From assembly GCF_009653635.1 (NCBI RefSeq), contig NZ_PPFD01000005.1, forward strand, positions 186,001 through 250,000: a stretch of DNA of 64,000 nucleotides, given 5' to 3'. The DNA is from Endozoicomonas sp. OPT23. GTDB lineage: Bacteria; Pseudomonadota; Gammaproteobacteria; Pseudomonadales; Endozoicomonadaceae. The translations under genes were made by a program, and so were the position numbers. The notes under the pieces were generated by a model. That model saw nothing but the letters and a program-made list of their open reading frames with translations. It was not told where the DNA came from and did not search any database. Below, in pieces: positions 34,041 to 43,699 of this stretch; within the stretch, counting starts at the first letter, position 1; each line of letters opens with the position of its first letter.

Positions 34041-35180
34041 TTAGAAACCACTCAGGGTCGCATAGCGATCATAGTGGAATCGCTCATCACCAAACAGTAT
34101 CTGCGACGTTCTGGCACGCTTCAGGAACAGGCCAATTTCCAGCTCATCCGTCACACCAATACCACCATGCAGCTGTACAGCTTCATTGGTTACCAGCTCG
34201 GCAATTTCACAGATTTTAGCTCTGGCGGCACTGATCATGGCCGGTGCATTGTCTGCACCCGACTCCAGCGCATTCAAGGCATTCATCAGCAAGGTTTTGC
34301 AAACCTGAATTTCGGTAAACATAAAGGCCGCTCGGTGCTGAAGCGCCTGGAAAGTACCAATCAGCACACCAAACTGCTTACGCTCTTTGAAATACTGAAC
34401 CGTACGCTCAAAGACTTCCTGAGTGGAGCCAAACACCTCGGCCGACAGACAGATTCTTGCCACATCCAGTGCTTTATCCAACGCTGCGAAGCCGTTACCT
34501 TCTTCTCCCAGCAGCGCAGTACTGTCCAGCTCAACATCAGTAAAGCTGATACGGGCATAGTTACGACTATCGGTCAGGCCGTTCTTCTGAATCTCAACGC
34601 CTTCAGCTTTCGGATCAACCAGAAACAGGCTTATGCCCTGCTCTTCACCTGATTGACCGGAAGTGCGGGCAGCAACAATCAGCAAGTCTGCGACATGGCC
34701 ATCAACAACCAGCGTCTTCTTACCGTTCAGCTTGAAGCCATTACCCAACACATCACCAGACAGAGCAACACCAGCTGGGTTGTGGCGGGAAGACTCTTCC
34801 AATGCTACAGCCACCTGCTTTTCACCCATAGCGATAGCAGGCAACAATTCTTGCTTCTGCTCTTCACTGCCGGCTTCCAGTATAAGGGAGCCGGACAGAG
34901 CAACAGACGACAGCAGAGGTGAAGCTGTTAATGTACGACCAAACTCTTCAAAGCAGCCAGCCAGACCTTTAACACCAAACTCAAAACCACCATAAGCTTC
35001 CGGGAAGATGATGCCGCCAAAGCCCAGCTCGATCATCTGACCCCAGTTTTCTCTGGAGTAGCCAACCGGGTCTTTACTGTCACGGAGTTTGCGCAGAGCT
35101 TCTACCGGTGTGTTGTCGTTGGCAAAGTCTCTGGCAGTATCTTTCAGCGAACGCTGTTCTTCATTGTATGCAAATGACAT
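34041..35180 (-). CDS. Acyl-CoA dehydrogenase, small-subunit type
   Basis: 379 residues from the ATG at 35178-35180 (MSFAYNEEQ), with GGAG well placed. A longer frame to 35279 runs back into the preceding gene. The ACAD fold is visible: LGFGGIIFPEAYGG near the N-terminus, ERKQFGVLIGTFQALQHR, AVQLHGGIGVTDELEIG at about 345-361. The start lies two bases after the stop of a second ACAD gene, a pairing typical of heteromeric ACADs. In steroid side-chain degradation (FadE/ChsE) and pimeloyl-CoA dehydrogenase (PimC/PimD), two unlike chains form one enzyme. The usual catalytic Glu region is diverged here, so the partner may carry it (inference). Confidence 0.88.
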   Translation of the reverse strand: MSFAYNEEQRSLKDTARDFANDNTPVEALRKLRDSKDPVGYSRENWGQMIELGFGGIIFPEAYGGFEFGVKGLAGCFEEFGRTLTASPLLSSVALSGSLILEAGSEEQKQELLPAIAMGEKQVAVALEESSRHNPAGVALSGDVLGNGFKLNGKKTLVVDGHVADLLIVAARTSGQSGEEQGISLFLVDPKAEGVEIQKNGLTDSRNYARISFTDVELDSTALLGEEGNGFAALDKALDVARICLSAEVFGSTQEVFERTVQYFKERKQFGVLIGTFQALQHRAAFMFTEIQVCKTLLMNALNALESGADNAPAMISAARAKICEIAELVTNEAVQLHGGIGVTDELEIGLFLKRARTSQILFGDERFHYDRYATLSGF

Positions 35181-35182
35181 GC

Positions 35183-36370
35183 TTATTTCTCCGGCAGACC
35201 AAGGGCACGTTTGGCGATGATATTCAGCTGAATTTCTGACGTACCACCGGCAATACTGTAGGTCTTGGTACCCAGCCATTCACTGGTAAGCTGTTCTTCC
35301 AGCTCGGAGATATCGTCTCCCCAACCAAGGCAGTGCTCGCCCGCCATCTTGATCATCAACTCATACTTACGCTTTTCTTCTTCCGTACCTACGTACTTCA
35401 GAATCATGCCCACGGTTGGATCCCCCACACCCTGAGTGTATTCATCGACCATGCGCTGAGGTGTCAGCTCCATCGCCAGACGATTAACCTCATGCTTGGC
35501 AATAGCGTGACGGAACACGTCGTCAGTCACACGACCATTGTCATCACCCAGATATTTCTGGCCAATGGTTCTTGGAGACTGCCCTGAAACAGCAACGGTT
35601 GATTCCATGTTGGACATCATATCCCGTTCAAATTCCAGCACTCGCTTGGCAACGGTCCAACCTTTATCGACTTCACCCAGCACATTAGCTTTAGGTACAC
35701 GTACATTGTCAAAGAAAGTCTGACAGAAGTGGGTTTCACCATTGATCAGTTCGATCGGCTTAACGTCAACACCTTCAGTCTGCATATCAAACAACAGGAA
35801 GGTGATGCCGTCGTGTTTACGACCCGTAGGATCGGTTCTTACCAGACAATAGATCCAGTCGGACTCGTCAGCGTAAGACGTCCAGATTTTGGAACCGTTG
35901 ATCACAAAATCATCGCCTTCCAGAACCGCCTTACACTGCAGACTGGCGAGGTCGGAACCTGCACCTGGCTCGGAATAACCCTGACACCAACGGATTTCAC
36001 CACGGGCGATCTTTGGCAGATGCTCTTTCTTCTGCTCTTCAGTGCCGAACTCGAGAATAGCCGGACCAACCATCCAGATACCCAGATTCATCTGCGGTGG
36101 ACGGCAGTTAAGACGTTCCATTTCCTGCTCAAAGATACGATGCTGCTTTTTATCAAAACCTGCACCACCGTATTCTTTCGGCCAGTCCGGCACGGTGTAA
36201 CCTTTCTCTACACAGCGCTCAAACCAGACTCTGGAGTCTTCAGAATAAAAGCTGATATTACGACCACCCCAGACCTGCTCTTCCAGCTTGGCAGCTGTGC
36301 GCATGGACTGAGGGCAGTTCTCTTCAAGCCAGGCACGTATCTCCTGACGAAATGCTTTCAAGTCAGACAT
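35183..36370 (-). CDS. Acyl-CoA dehydrogenase, large-subunit type
   Basis: A 395-residue FAD-dependent ACAD. It has the long N-terminal segment with WGGRNISFYSEDSRVWFERC typical of PimC/FadE-like large chains, WCQGYSEPGAGSDLASL (the FAD/substrate loop), KIWTSYADESDWIYCLVRT and the C-terminal SIAGGTSEIQLNIIAKRALGLP. It introduces the alpha-beta double bond in acyl-CoA. Adjacent to the smaller ACAD with a 2-base gap, it is presumably one half of a heteromer. The neighbours (thioesterase, SDR, thiolase, MaoC) make up a complete beta-oxidation round. A steroid side chain or another branched acid is the likely substrate by analogy. Confidence 0.9.
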   Translation of the reverse strand: MSDLKAFRQEIRAWLEENCPQSMRTAAKLEEQVWGGRNISFYSEDSRVWFERCVEKGYTVPDWPKEYGGAGFDKKQHRIFEQEMERLNCRPPQMNLGIWMVGPAILEFGTEEQKKEHLPKIARGEIRWCQGYSEPGAGSDLASLQCKAVLEGDDFVINGSKIWTSYADESDWIYCLVRTDPTGRKHDGITFLLFDMQTEGVDVKPIELINGETHFCQTFFDNVRVPKANVLGEVDKGWTVAKRVLEFERDMMSNMESTVAVSGQSPRTIGQKYLGDDNGRVTDDVFRHAIAKHEVNRLAMELTPQRMVDEYTQGVGDPTVGMILKYVGTEEEKRKYELMIKMAGEHCLGWGDDISELEEQLTSEWLGTKTYSIAGGTSEIQLNIIAKRALGLPEK

Positions 36371-36440
36371 TGAAATGCCTCTTTCTTGTTATTCTTACGG
36401 TCAAGCATGACAACAGCATGCTGCCCCTTTATCGTTCGAG

Positions 36441-37130
36441 TTAAAGCTCTGCTTCAGCGTACTGATCAATGGCCTTAAAGCTGTCTTTGTTTACATCCAG
36501 TCGTATAAAGTCAGCTTCTGCTTCTACCAGCACATTGTTCTTCAATGAATCGTCATCTAACTTCAGCTGACCTTTGACCAGAGACTTTCTGCCTTCCTGT
36601 CGATCGATCCAGGCTTCATAGCGAAGCTGGGTTTTGATCGGAGTCGGCTTCAGGTATTTCAGTCGCAGACCACCGGTAACACTGGCATTACCGGTGTGGT
36701 GCTCAATCAACCCGAACAGCTCATCAAACAGCGCCGCAATCAGGCCACCATGGACCATGCCGAGACCACCTTCAAAAGTTTCATCGTAATAAACGTCGGC
36801 GTGGGCTTTTAAAGCGTCTCGATCACTGTGAAAGGTTACATCGGGCGATTGGACATTGCAGCGACCACTGACCGGCGTATAAAGACTGCGATGGTTCTGA
36901 TGCTCGGGGTTGGTCATAAACTCGGCGGCGCTTTCAGCGTCTTTCTTTTTCTTACGCCGGGGATGGTTGGTCAGCTGAATAGCAGACTGAAGCAGTTCAT
37001 TCTCAACCTTATCCAGCACCTCTGATGAAGGCGTGGTGGAATAGAGGCTGCGATTGATTGACTTGAGCAGTTCAATCATGCGCTGCTTCTGGTCTTCAGG
37101 ACTTTCCGTCTGAGGGTTCTGCGACATCAT
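36441..37130 (-). CDS. PaaI-type hotdog thioesterase
   Basis: About 229 residues. The first ~85 are a charged, probably helical extension (QKQRMIELLKSINRSL, PRRKKKKDAESA). The rest is a hotdog thioesterase domain with MVHGGLIAALFDELFG, the HGG-x-(5-8)-D/E catalytic pattern of PaaI-like enzymes. It would hydrolyse acyl-CoA to free CoA. AGGGAAATC precedes two consecutive ATGs (37130 and 37127), and either may start the protein. It lies between the SDR and ACAD genes on the same strand, probably to recycle CoA when side-chain intermediates accumulate. The long N-terminal extension is unusual for the family. Confidence 0.82.
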   Translation of the reverse strand: MMSQNPQTESPEDQKQRMIELLKSINRSLYSTTPSSEVLDKVENELLQSAIQLTNHPRRKKKKDAESAAEFMTNPEHQNHRSLYTPVSGRCNVQSPDVTFHSDRDALKAHADVYYDETFEGGLGMVHGGLIAALFDELFGLIEHHTGNASVTGGLRLKYLKPTPIKTQLRYEAWIDRQEGRKSLVKGQLKLDDDSLKNNVLVEAEADFIRLDVNKDSFKAIDQYAEAEL

Positions 37131-37148
37131 GATTTCCCTGATAGAAGC

Positions 37149-37180
37149 AGTGACTCCCACACTGATGCATGGGAGTCACT
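37149..37180. terminator. Intra-operon hairpin
   Basis: AGTGACTCCCA (37149-37159) pairs perfectly with TGGGAGTCACT (37170-37180). It lies between the SDR stop and the thioesterase start on the minus strand, without a T run on that strand. It may lower or process downstream transcription. Confidence 0.5.
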
Positions 37181-37189
37181 GAATCGTTT

Positions 37190-38095
37190 TTACTGCGGCA
37201 TAATGGCAAAGCCATCACGAATAGGTGTTTGACCAGCAAAGTGTCCGCCCATGGCTTCAGCCAGAGCTTCCGGTGTCCAGCGGTCACCGTGCTTGAATTT
37301 GGTGTCAATCACAGGGCTGTGAACGATGTTCACCTCATCACCAAATACCACAAAGACTTCACCGGAAACATTGGCAGCCTGCTCGGATGCCAGGTAACCC
37401 ACCAGTGGAGCAACGTTGGCTGGCGAGAACATATCAAAGCCTTCTTCCGGCTTGGCAAACATCTGGGCGGTAATGCCCTGGTTGGTCATGTCAGTACGGG
37501 CACGAGGGCAGATAACGTTCGCCGTTACACCGTAGTTAAACATGATCTGGGCAGCACCCATGGTCATGGCGGTAATACCCGCTTTTGCAGCGGCATAGTT
37601 AGGCTGACCGGCAGAACCGAACAGGAAAGCTTCGGAAGAGGTGCTGATCAAACGACCATGAACCGGCTTACCGTCGGTCTTGCACTTGTTGCGCCAGTAG
37701 CTGGTCGCGTGACGCATATTAACGAAGTGACCTTTCAGGTGAACACGCACGACAGAGTCAAACTCATCTTCGGTCATATTGAAGATGGCTTTGTCACGAC
37801 AGAAACCGGCGTTATTCACCAAAATATTCAGATCACCGAAAGTATCGATGGCGGTTTTGAATACGTTTTCAGAATCGTTCCAGTCAGCGCAATCACCGAA
37901 TACGGCAATCGCTTCACCACCAAAACCTTTAATCTCTTCAACAACACTTTGTGCTGCTGCTTCTGCGTCAGCGTTGCCGCCGAGGTCGTTAACTACGACT
38001 CTGGCACCTTGCTGAGCCAGTTGCAGTGCCTCTTCGCGACCAAGGCCACGACCGGCACCGGTAACAATAGCGACTTTTCCGTCCAGATTACTCAT
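37190..38095 (-). CDS. SDR 3-hydroxyacyl-CoA dehydrogenase, ChsB1/17beta-HSD4-like
   Basis: A 301-residue SDR. The cofactor motif TGAGRGLG is at about 12-19, followed by REEALQLAQQGARVVVNDLGG, which places Asp as the NAD-selecting residue. LVNNAGF is near 91, STSS near 155 and YAAAK near 170. The sequence style (GRGLGREEALQLA, VNDLGG) is that of the SDR domain of peroxisomal multifunctional enzyme 2 and of ChsB1, which oxidises 3-hydroxyacyl-CoA steroid side chains. It sits between the thiolase and the ACAD genes, exactly where a hydroxyacyl-CoA dehydrogenase is needed. The family match is firm; the steroid substrate is inferred. Confidence 0.88.
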   Translation of the reverse strand: MSNLDGKVAIVTGAGRGLGREEALQLAQQGARVVVNDLGGNADAEAAAQSVVEEIKGFGGEAIAVFGDCADWNDSENVFKTAIDTFGDLNILVNNAGFCRDKAIFNMTEDEFDSVVRVHLKGHFVNMRHATSYWRNKCKTDGKPVHGRLISTSSEAFLFGSAGQPNYAAAKAGITAMTMGAAQIMFNYGVTANVICPRARTDMTNQGITAQMFAKPEEGFDMFSPANVAPLVGYLASEQAANVSGEVFVVFGDEVNIVHSPVIDTKFKHGDRWTPEALAEAMGGHFAGQTPIRDGFAIMPQ

Positions 38096-38203
38096 CAGAC
38101 AACTCCCGCCTTTTTATTCTTTTTAATACGTTAAAACGCAATGAAGCTCATGTTGTAGAGCTAGAGTGGCAAAACAGCCCTGCTATAGCTTCATTCATTT
38201 AGA

Positions 38204-39397
<1,194 letters not shown>

Positions 39398-39542
39398 TTA
39401 TTTTAAACGTCGTTAACTTTCAGAGTTTATTACGCAGATGGCAGGCATTATCACCGAAGGCAAGTGGGGGGTGAATAGTCCAATCAGACCTTTTGCAACC
39501 CCCTTCAGATGGCTAATTTTGCACGTATTAATTGAGAGTCCA

Positions 39543-39640
39543 GGTAGAGTCAGGGTTGTTCTTTCCGCTCCTCGGGCTTTCCTGCCCGCAGTCGCTAGTC
39601 GGGCATCCATGCCCCTTGAAAGACCAACCCTGACTCTACC
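39543..39640 (+). repeat. Three-way-junction element J, copy C
   Basis: The outer stem pairs 39543-39565 with 39618-39640 (23 bp, one mismatch). Hairpin 1 is CGGGC/GCCCG (39573-39577, 39584-39588, loop TTTCCT). Hairpin 2 is GGGCAT/ATGCCC (39601-39606, 39609-39614, loop CC). The joints CGCTC and TCGCTA are conserved with copies A and B. It lies in the 303-base divergent region between thiolase and MaoC genes, ending 42 bases before the MaoC start. The remainder of that region (39380-39542) shows no gene. Confidence 0.85.
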
Positions 39641-39682
39641 CACCAATCGTTCAAGCTCTGATAGGTAAATAAGAAGGCTGAT

Positions 39683-40147
39683 ATGAAACAGTATAATTTT
39701 GATGATGTTGAAGGCATGCAGGAACTGGTTTCCGAAGAATTCGGAACCTGGAGTGAAGAAGTAACGATCAGTCAGGATATGATCAACCTGTTTGCCGAGC
39801 TGACCGGTGATGATTACTGGCTGCATACTGACCCAAAGAAGTGTGCAGATTACAGCCCGTTTAAAACCACCATTGCTCATGGTTTTCTGACACTGGTTCT
39901 GATTCCAAAGATGCGCACCGAGCAGAACTATGAAGTAACCGGTTTCAAGAACATGCTGAATGTGGGTTCTGACAAGTTGCGCTTCACCGGCATTGTGCCT
40001 GCCGGTAGCAAAATACATACCCGTAGTCGTATTAAAAGCGTCGTTGGTTCAGCGAAAGGCACCACCATGACCATGAAGCAGCAGATTCATGTGGTGGGGG
40101 AAGAGCGTCCGGCGCTGGTTTATGAAATGATGTTTATGTATATGTGA
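39683..40147 (+). CDS. MaoC-like enoyl-CoA hydratase
   Basis: A 154-residue single hotdog domain of the MaoC dehydratase family. DDYWLHTDPKKCADYSPFKTTIAHGFLTL carries the hydratase signature, with Asp and His as the catalytic pair (TGDDYWLHTD; AHG). It adds water across the trans-2-enoyl-CoA double bond, giving the (R)-3-hydroxyacyl-CoA. The start has AAGG upstream (AGAAGGCTGAT). It is divergent from the thiolase-SDR-ACAD set and fills the hydratase step of that pathway. Element J copy C lies in its leader. It is distinct from the ChsH1-like MaoC at 52.7 kb. Confidence 0.88.
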   Translation: MKQYNFDDVEGMQELVSEEFGTWSEEVTISQDMINLFAELTGDDYWLHTDPKKCADYSPFKTTIAHGFLTLVLIPKMRTEQNYEVTGFKNMLNVGSDKLRFTGIVPAGSKIHTRSRIKSVVGSAKGTTMTMKQQIHVVGEERPALVYEMMFMYM

Positions 40148-40195
40148 TCCGCTTAAATAATACGCAGTCAGTTTTTCTGACTGGCTGCTCCAGTT

Positions 40196-42559
40196 TCAGG
40201 CATTCTTCTTACTACTTACTGACCTCAATTTAGTCACAGGTTCTGCAACAGAGTCTGGTACATAATCCGGGTCAACTTTAACTTTGAGATTATAAAAGTC
40301 AGTAGCTATATCGCCCAGCTTTTCTCGTTGACCTTCTCCTGCCATACGTGCCTTATGACTATAGAGGTGTCCAAAAGATGAACAGAGTGAACGCATGCGT
40401 TTTCGATATTCAGCATTTCCTCTCAATTCAGGAGTCCGAGTGTACCTTTTCTCAACAGTATCCAGAAACGGATCTGGTTTTATCGGGTCTGGAATATAGT
40501 CCCCTAGATAACTTGCTGCAGCTTCCGTAAAGCAATGCTCTGCCTGCCCCAACCACTCACTTATTAACCGTCTTTTTTCGACTCTTGGTGTACCCAGTTG
40601 AAATCTGGGACAGTCTGCCATTCGAAGGAAGCTCCAGCCTTTTTCCTCCTGCAATCGACCAAAAAAATCGTTATCGCCTTTTTTCAACAGTCTATTCAAA
40701 TACTGAAACTCTGACCGACTGTTTTCTTTTTCTCTATATTCATTGACCTTATCAATCATTATCATCACTCTACGATTCTGGTCGGGAAGCCAGCCCTCAA
40801 ATACGAACTCTGTTTCAGAGATAGTGAGAATGCTTTTAGCTGATTCTGCTGGTGGCCTCGGTACTTCAACAGTTGCGTCATCACCCTGATTACTTTCACA
40901 CTCAGTGCCATCATCTTGCGAAAAGGTGTGAGCAGAACGGGTTAATGAATGAGAAGGTTCAGGCGTTGTTTCTTCTATAAAAGTCCGGGTTACCGCCTCT
41001 AAAGGCTTTGACTCAGGTGTTACTTCAGCTCCAGAATGGTGCGACTTATTCTTTTTCTTACGACGTTCTTTCTTCTCTGATCTGGGTTTTGAAGAAGCCT
41101 GATCTGTAAATTCATGAAAAATTTGTTCACGAACAGCTCTTATCTCATCACGCTTCTGCCTGTATAGGTCCAGTTGGTTTTGAATAGTACCTGTGAGTAC
41201 TTGGGGCATGCCACGTACTTTAAGAGCATTATTCAGGCAAACTATTGCCTGATCATAGTCAGCTCTTCCGCTGTAAATATTGGCCGCTTCAATATACAAC
41301 AACGGAAACGGTCCTGAATCTGCTGCTTTTAGAAAATGTTCAGCAGCCTTGGGGTCTTCTTCCGTATTTAAAAAATATTGGTACTTGAAGTAATGTCCGA
41401 GCGTTAGCTCTATCACGGCTTTGACAAACTCGGTTTGTCCCTTGGACCGCTCCTCAATAAAGTCAGCAGCCTTTAATAATGAACTCTCTTTCAAGCCGAA
41501 CCTTGATTTTTTCCTATCTCGATCAGTGGGTGCATCTTTAGCTGACCTAAAATAAGTGTCACGGAGTTTTTCGAGACTTCCTGCCTTATACCCAGTCAAC
41601 GCTATTCCAAGCATGGTCCATAAGTGTTTATTTAAAGTGCCGGTAAATGGTGTATTGTTCAGTGGTTCTCTTCTTTCCTCCATAGCTGACGATATCAGCA
41701 GCCACAGCAGATGAGCGCTTTCTGAAGCAGGTTCGACTGCTTCTCTAACTCCCCTGATAAAAGCCAGGTCGATCATTTCCAATGCCAAAGGCTGGGCAAT
41801 ATTCAGCATATGATTTCGATCCGTACAACAGGCCAGCAACTCAACCAGATAACCCTGGCTGACTCCGGATCCTGTAGCCGTTCGACACGCCATTCTGGTC
41901 AGCAGAACAACCAGAGGGGTGAACTGGCTGTCTATTGCCAGCCGCACAGCGTTGTCGAGTTGACCGTGACTCTTCAGCGTCTTCTTGCTCTTTGCCAGTT
42001 TTTGATAAATCTCGATAGCCTGTAGGTTTATCTCCAACATTTCTGAAGGAAAGTTCAGCAACTCTTTCAATACTGATTTAGCTTCTTTTTCATCACCCCG
42101 CCACACAGAGAGAATATAGAGAGAAAAACGATTATTCATTCTCTCTTCAATAGAGCGACCAGGGTATTTCCGCACATCTGTAGCCATTGAATTCAGATGT
42201 TCGGGACTGTAACGAGAAAAACTCTCCTTCGGAGTCAGCGCCAGAAGTTCCTTAAGATACTCATCAGGCATCAGGGCAGCCGTTGGGCCATCGCGCCTCT
42301 GAAGTAAAACTCTGAATTCAGACAGGCTCGGTTTTTCTGCTCTGGTAAAGCGCTCTGTAGCCACAGTTAAACGAGCTTCAAAGCTTTCACGAAACCTAGT
42401 GGTTTCAGATGAAAGCTTATCGGTCTTTCTATGACCAATAGGGGCTCCAGATTCAACCTTGCTTGTTGTACCCTGTTTTTTTTCTGATTGTATTCCGGGT
42501 GTCTGTGGAGGTGTAATGCCTCCCGTCGCACCTGAAGGTTTTGTAGAACCAGTATCCAT
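40196..42559 (-). CDS. Large unknown protein with helical repeats, effector-like
   Basis: 787 residues from the ATG at 42557-42559 (MDTGSTKPSG), with AGGGTG six bases upstream; a GTG three codons earlier lacks a site. The first ~60 residues are Ser/Thr/Gly/Pro-rich and disordered, the rest mostly helical. At about 430-465 there is a TPR-like pair (YIEAANIYSGRADYDQAIVCLNNALK). A strongly basic stretch (KKERRKKKNKSHH) follows near 515, then an acidic low-complexity stretch. There is no signal peptide or membrane segment and no known enzyme motif. The layout recalls type III effectors or other host-directed proteins, which is inference only. It seems to be a single gene, convergent with the MaoC gene. 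Confidence 0.7.
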   Translation of the reverse strand: MDTGSTKPSGATGGITPPQTPGIQSEKKQGTTSKVESGAPIGHRKTDKLSSETTRFRESFEARLTVATERFTRAEKPSLSEFRVLLQRRDGPTAALMPDEYLKELLALTPKESFSRYSPEHLNSMATDVRKYPGRSIEERMNNRFSLYILSVWRGDEKEAKSVLKELLNFPSEMLEINLQAIEIYQKLAKSKKTLKSHGQLDNAVRLAIDSQFTPLVVLLTRMACRTATGSGVSQGYLVELLACCTDRNHMLNIAQPLALEMIDLAFIRGVREAVEPASESAHLLWLLISSAMEERREPLNNTPFTGTLNKHLWTMLGIALTGYKAGSLEKLRDTYFRSAKDAPTDRDRKKSRFGLKESSLLKAADFIEERSKGQTEFVKAVIELTLGHYFKYQYFLNTEEDPKAAEHFLKAADSGPFPLLYIEAANIYSGRADYDQAIVCLNNALKVRGMPQVLTGTIQNQLDLYRQKRDEIRAVREQIFHEFTDQASSKPRSEKKERRKKKNKSHHSGAEVTPESKPLEAVTRTFIEETTPEPSHSLTRSAHTFSQDDGTECESNQGDDATVEVPRPPAESAKSILTISETEFVFEGWLPDQNRRVMIMIDKVNEYREKENSRSEFQYLNRLLKKGDNDFFGRLQEEKGWSFLRMADCPRFQLGTPRVEKRRLISEWLGQAEHCFTEAAASYLGDYIPDPIKPDPFLDTVEKRYTRTPELRGNAEYRKRMRSLCSSFGHLYSHKARMAGEGQREKLGDIATDFYNLKVKVDPDYVPDSVAEPVTKLRSVSSKKNA

Positions 42560-42785
42560 ACCGAACACCCTGAAGGCCTTCTGGCTTTATCGACTCAGAC
42601 TTTGATGGTTAGAGCCTCCCGAGCATTTACATAACACAATCATTTTCTTGAGAATTATTACCTCATTCTGAAATAAATATATGGTATAAAACCTGCATTT
42701 ATCCGAATCAAGGTACGGTTCCAGCCTTTCATTGCTGGTAACCCTTCCCGAATACAAAAAACAAATAAGATCAGGGAGCTGCAAA

Positions 42786-43172
42786 ATGCGTTTCTTTTCA
42801 AGAAGAGTGGTAAAGCCCGGCGACCTTAATTCAGCTGACCGTCTGTTTGGCGGTTGCCTGCTCGCCTGGATCGATGAAGAAACGGCTATCTATGCGGCCT
42901 GTAAAATGGGCTTCAGCAGTCAGCTGGTGACCAAATTCATGTCCGAGATTAACTTTGTCGGGGCTGCCTTCAAAGGCGATATTATCGAGTTTGGCATGGA
43001 AGTCGCCAACGTTGGCACCAGCTCACTAACGGTGCGTTGTGAAGTGCGTAACAAAATCACCAAACAGGTGATTATCAAGATCGACAAGATTGTGTTTGTA
43101 GCGATTAATGATGAAGGGCAGCCTATTCCGCATGGACAGACCAGGGATAATCTGACGGAAGAGTTTGATTGA
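42786..43172 (+). CDS. YciA-like acyl-CoA thioesterase
   Basis: 128 residues from the ATG at 42786, with AGGGAG upstream. An ATG at 42732 is in frame but lies before the ribosome site. It is a hotdog fold of the acyl-CoA thioesterase II/YciA type: NSADRLFGGCLLAWIDEETAIYAA carries the conserved N-(x)-G-G-x-(3)-D pattern with the catalytic Asp. It would hydrolyse acyl-CoA, keeping CoA available. It is separate from the PaaI-type thioesterase at 36.4 kb. It is convergent with RidA; a terminator lies between them. Confidence 0.85.
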   Translation: MRFFSRRVVKPGDLNSADRLFGGCLLAWIDEETAIYAACKMGFSSQLVTKFMSEINFVGAAFKGDIIEFGMEVANVGTSSLTVRCEVRNKITKQVIIKIDKIVFVAINDEGQPIPHGQTRDNLTEEFD

Positions 43173-43194
43173 TCAGTAGAATTGAAGACTCGAT

Positions 43195-43235
43195 AAAAAA
43201 ACCGGTAGCGAACTTCCTGGAGTACCCGCTACCGG
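43195..43235 (-). terminator. Rho-independent terminator of the ridA operon
   Basis: CCGGTAGCG (43202-43210) pairs perfectly with CGCTACCGG (43227-43235). On the minus strand the stem is followed by seven Ts (43201-43195). It lies 44 bases after the RidA stop. Confidence 0.8.
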
Positions 43236-43279
43236 CTAAAAACAAAGACGTTTTTCTAAAGTAACTCTGAAGAGAGTGG

Positions 43280-43627
43280 TTACTGAGCAGCAACCACAGT
43301 CAGTTCAACCAGAATCTCAGGACGAGCCATACGAGCTTCAACACAAGCACGGGCAGGCTTTGGAGAGTCTGCTACCCAGGCATCCCATACTTCGTTCATG
43401 CCTGCGAAGTCTTTCATATCACGCACATAGATAGTGGTAGACAGAATCTTGTCCTTGTTGCTACCTGCTTCTTCCAGCAGATCTTCGACCTTTTTCAGGC
43501 ACTGACGAGTCTGTTCAGCGATATCCCACTGAGCTTCACCGGCGGTCTGGCCACACAGGTAAATAGTGTTGTTGTGCTTAACGATTTTGCTCATACGGTG
43601 AGTTGAGCCAATACGTTCAATAGTCAT
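43280..43627 (-). CDS. ridA: RidA-family enamine/imine deaminase
   Basis: 115 residues, a complete RidA (YjgF/YER057c) domain. [14 protein letters not shown] is near the N-terminus; [24 protein letters not shown] is at the C-terminus, with the Arg and Glu that bind and activate the imine. RidA proteins hydrolyse reactive 2-aminoacrylate and other enamines/imines made by PLP or flavin enzymes. It lies 72 bases downstream of the FAD oxidoreductase gene, last in the TRAP/dehydrogenase operon. That fits a flavin amine dehydrogenase that releases an imine. Confidence 0.93.
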   Translation of the reverse strand: MTIERIGSTHRMSKIVKHNNTIYLCGQTAGEAQWDIAEQTRQCLKKVEDLLEEAGSNKDKILSTTIYVRDMKDFAGMNEVWDAWVADSPKPARACVEARMARPEILVELTVVAAQ

Positions 43628-43699
43628 TACTTACTTCTCCTTCTCCCCACATCCTTTAAAAACATTCAAAAGACGCAGGTCTATTCAATTTGTAGGGAA

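Noticed and set aside
35181-35279. Extended start of the smaller acyl-CoA dehydrogenase (33 residues)
   Set aside because: It overlaps the end of the preceding ACAD gene and has no ACAD similarity. The ATG at 35180 has a good ribosome site.
37169-38134. 321-residue open frame opposite the ChsB1-like SDR gene
   Set aside because: Shadow of a well supported SDR with intact motifs on the other strand.
39413-40018. 201-residue minus-strand frame over element J copy C and the MaoC gene
   Set aside because: It overlaps a good MaoC gene and the folded element, and shows no protein-like motif.
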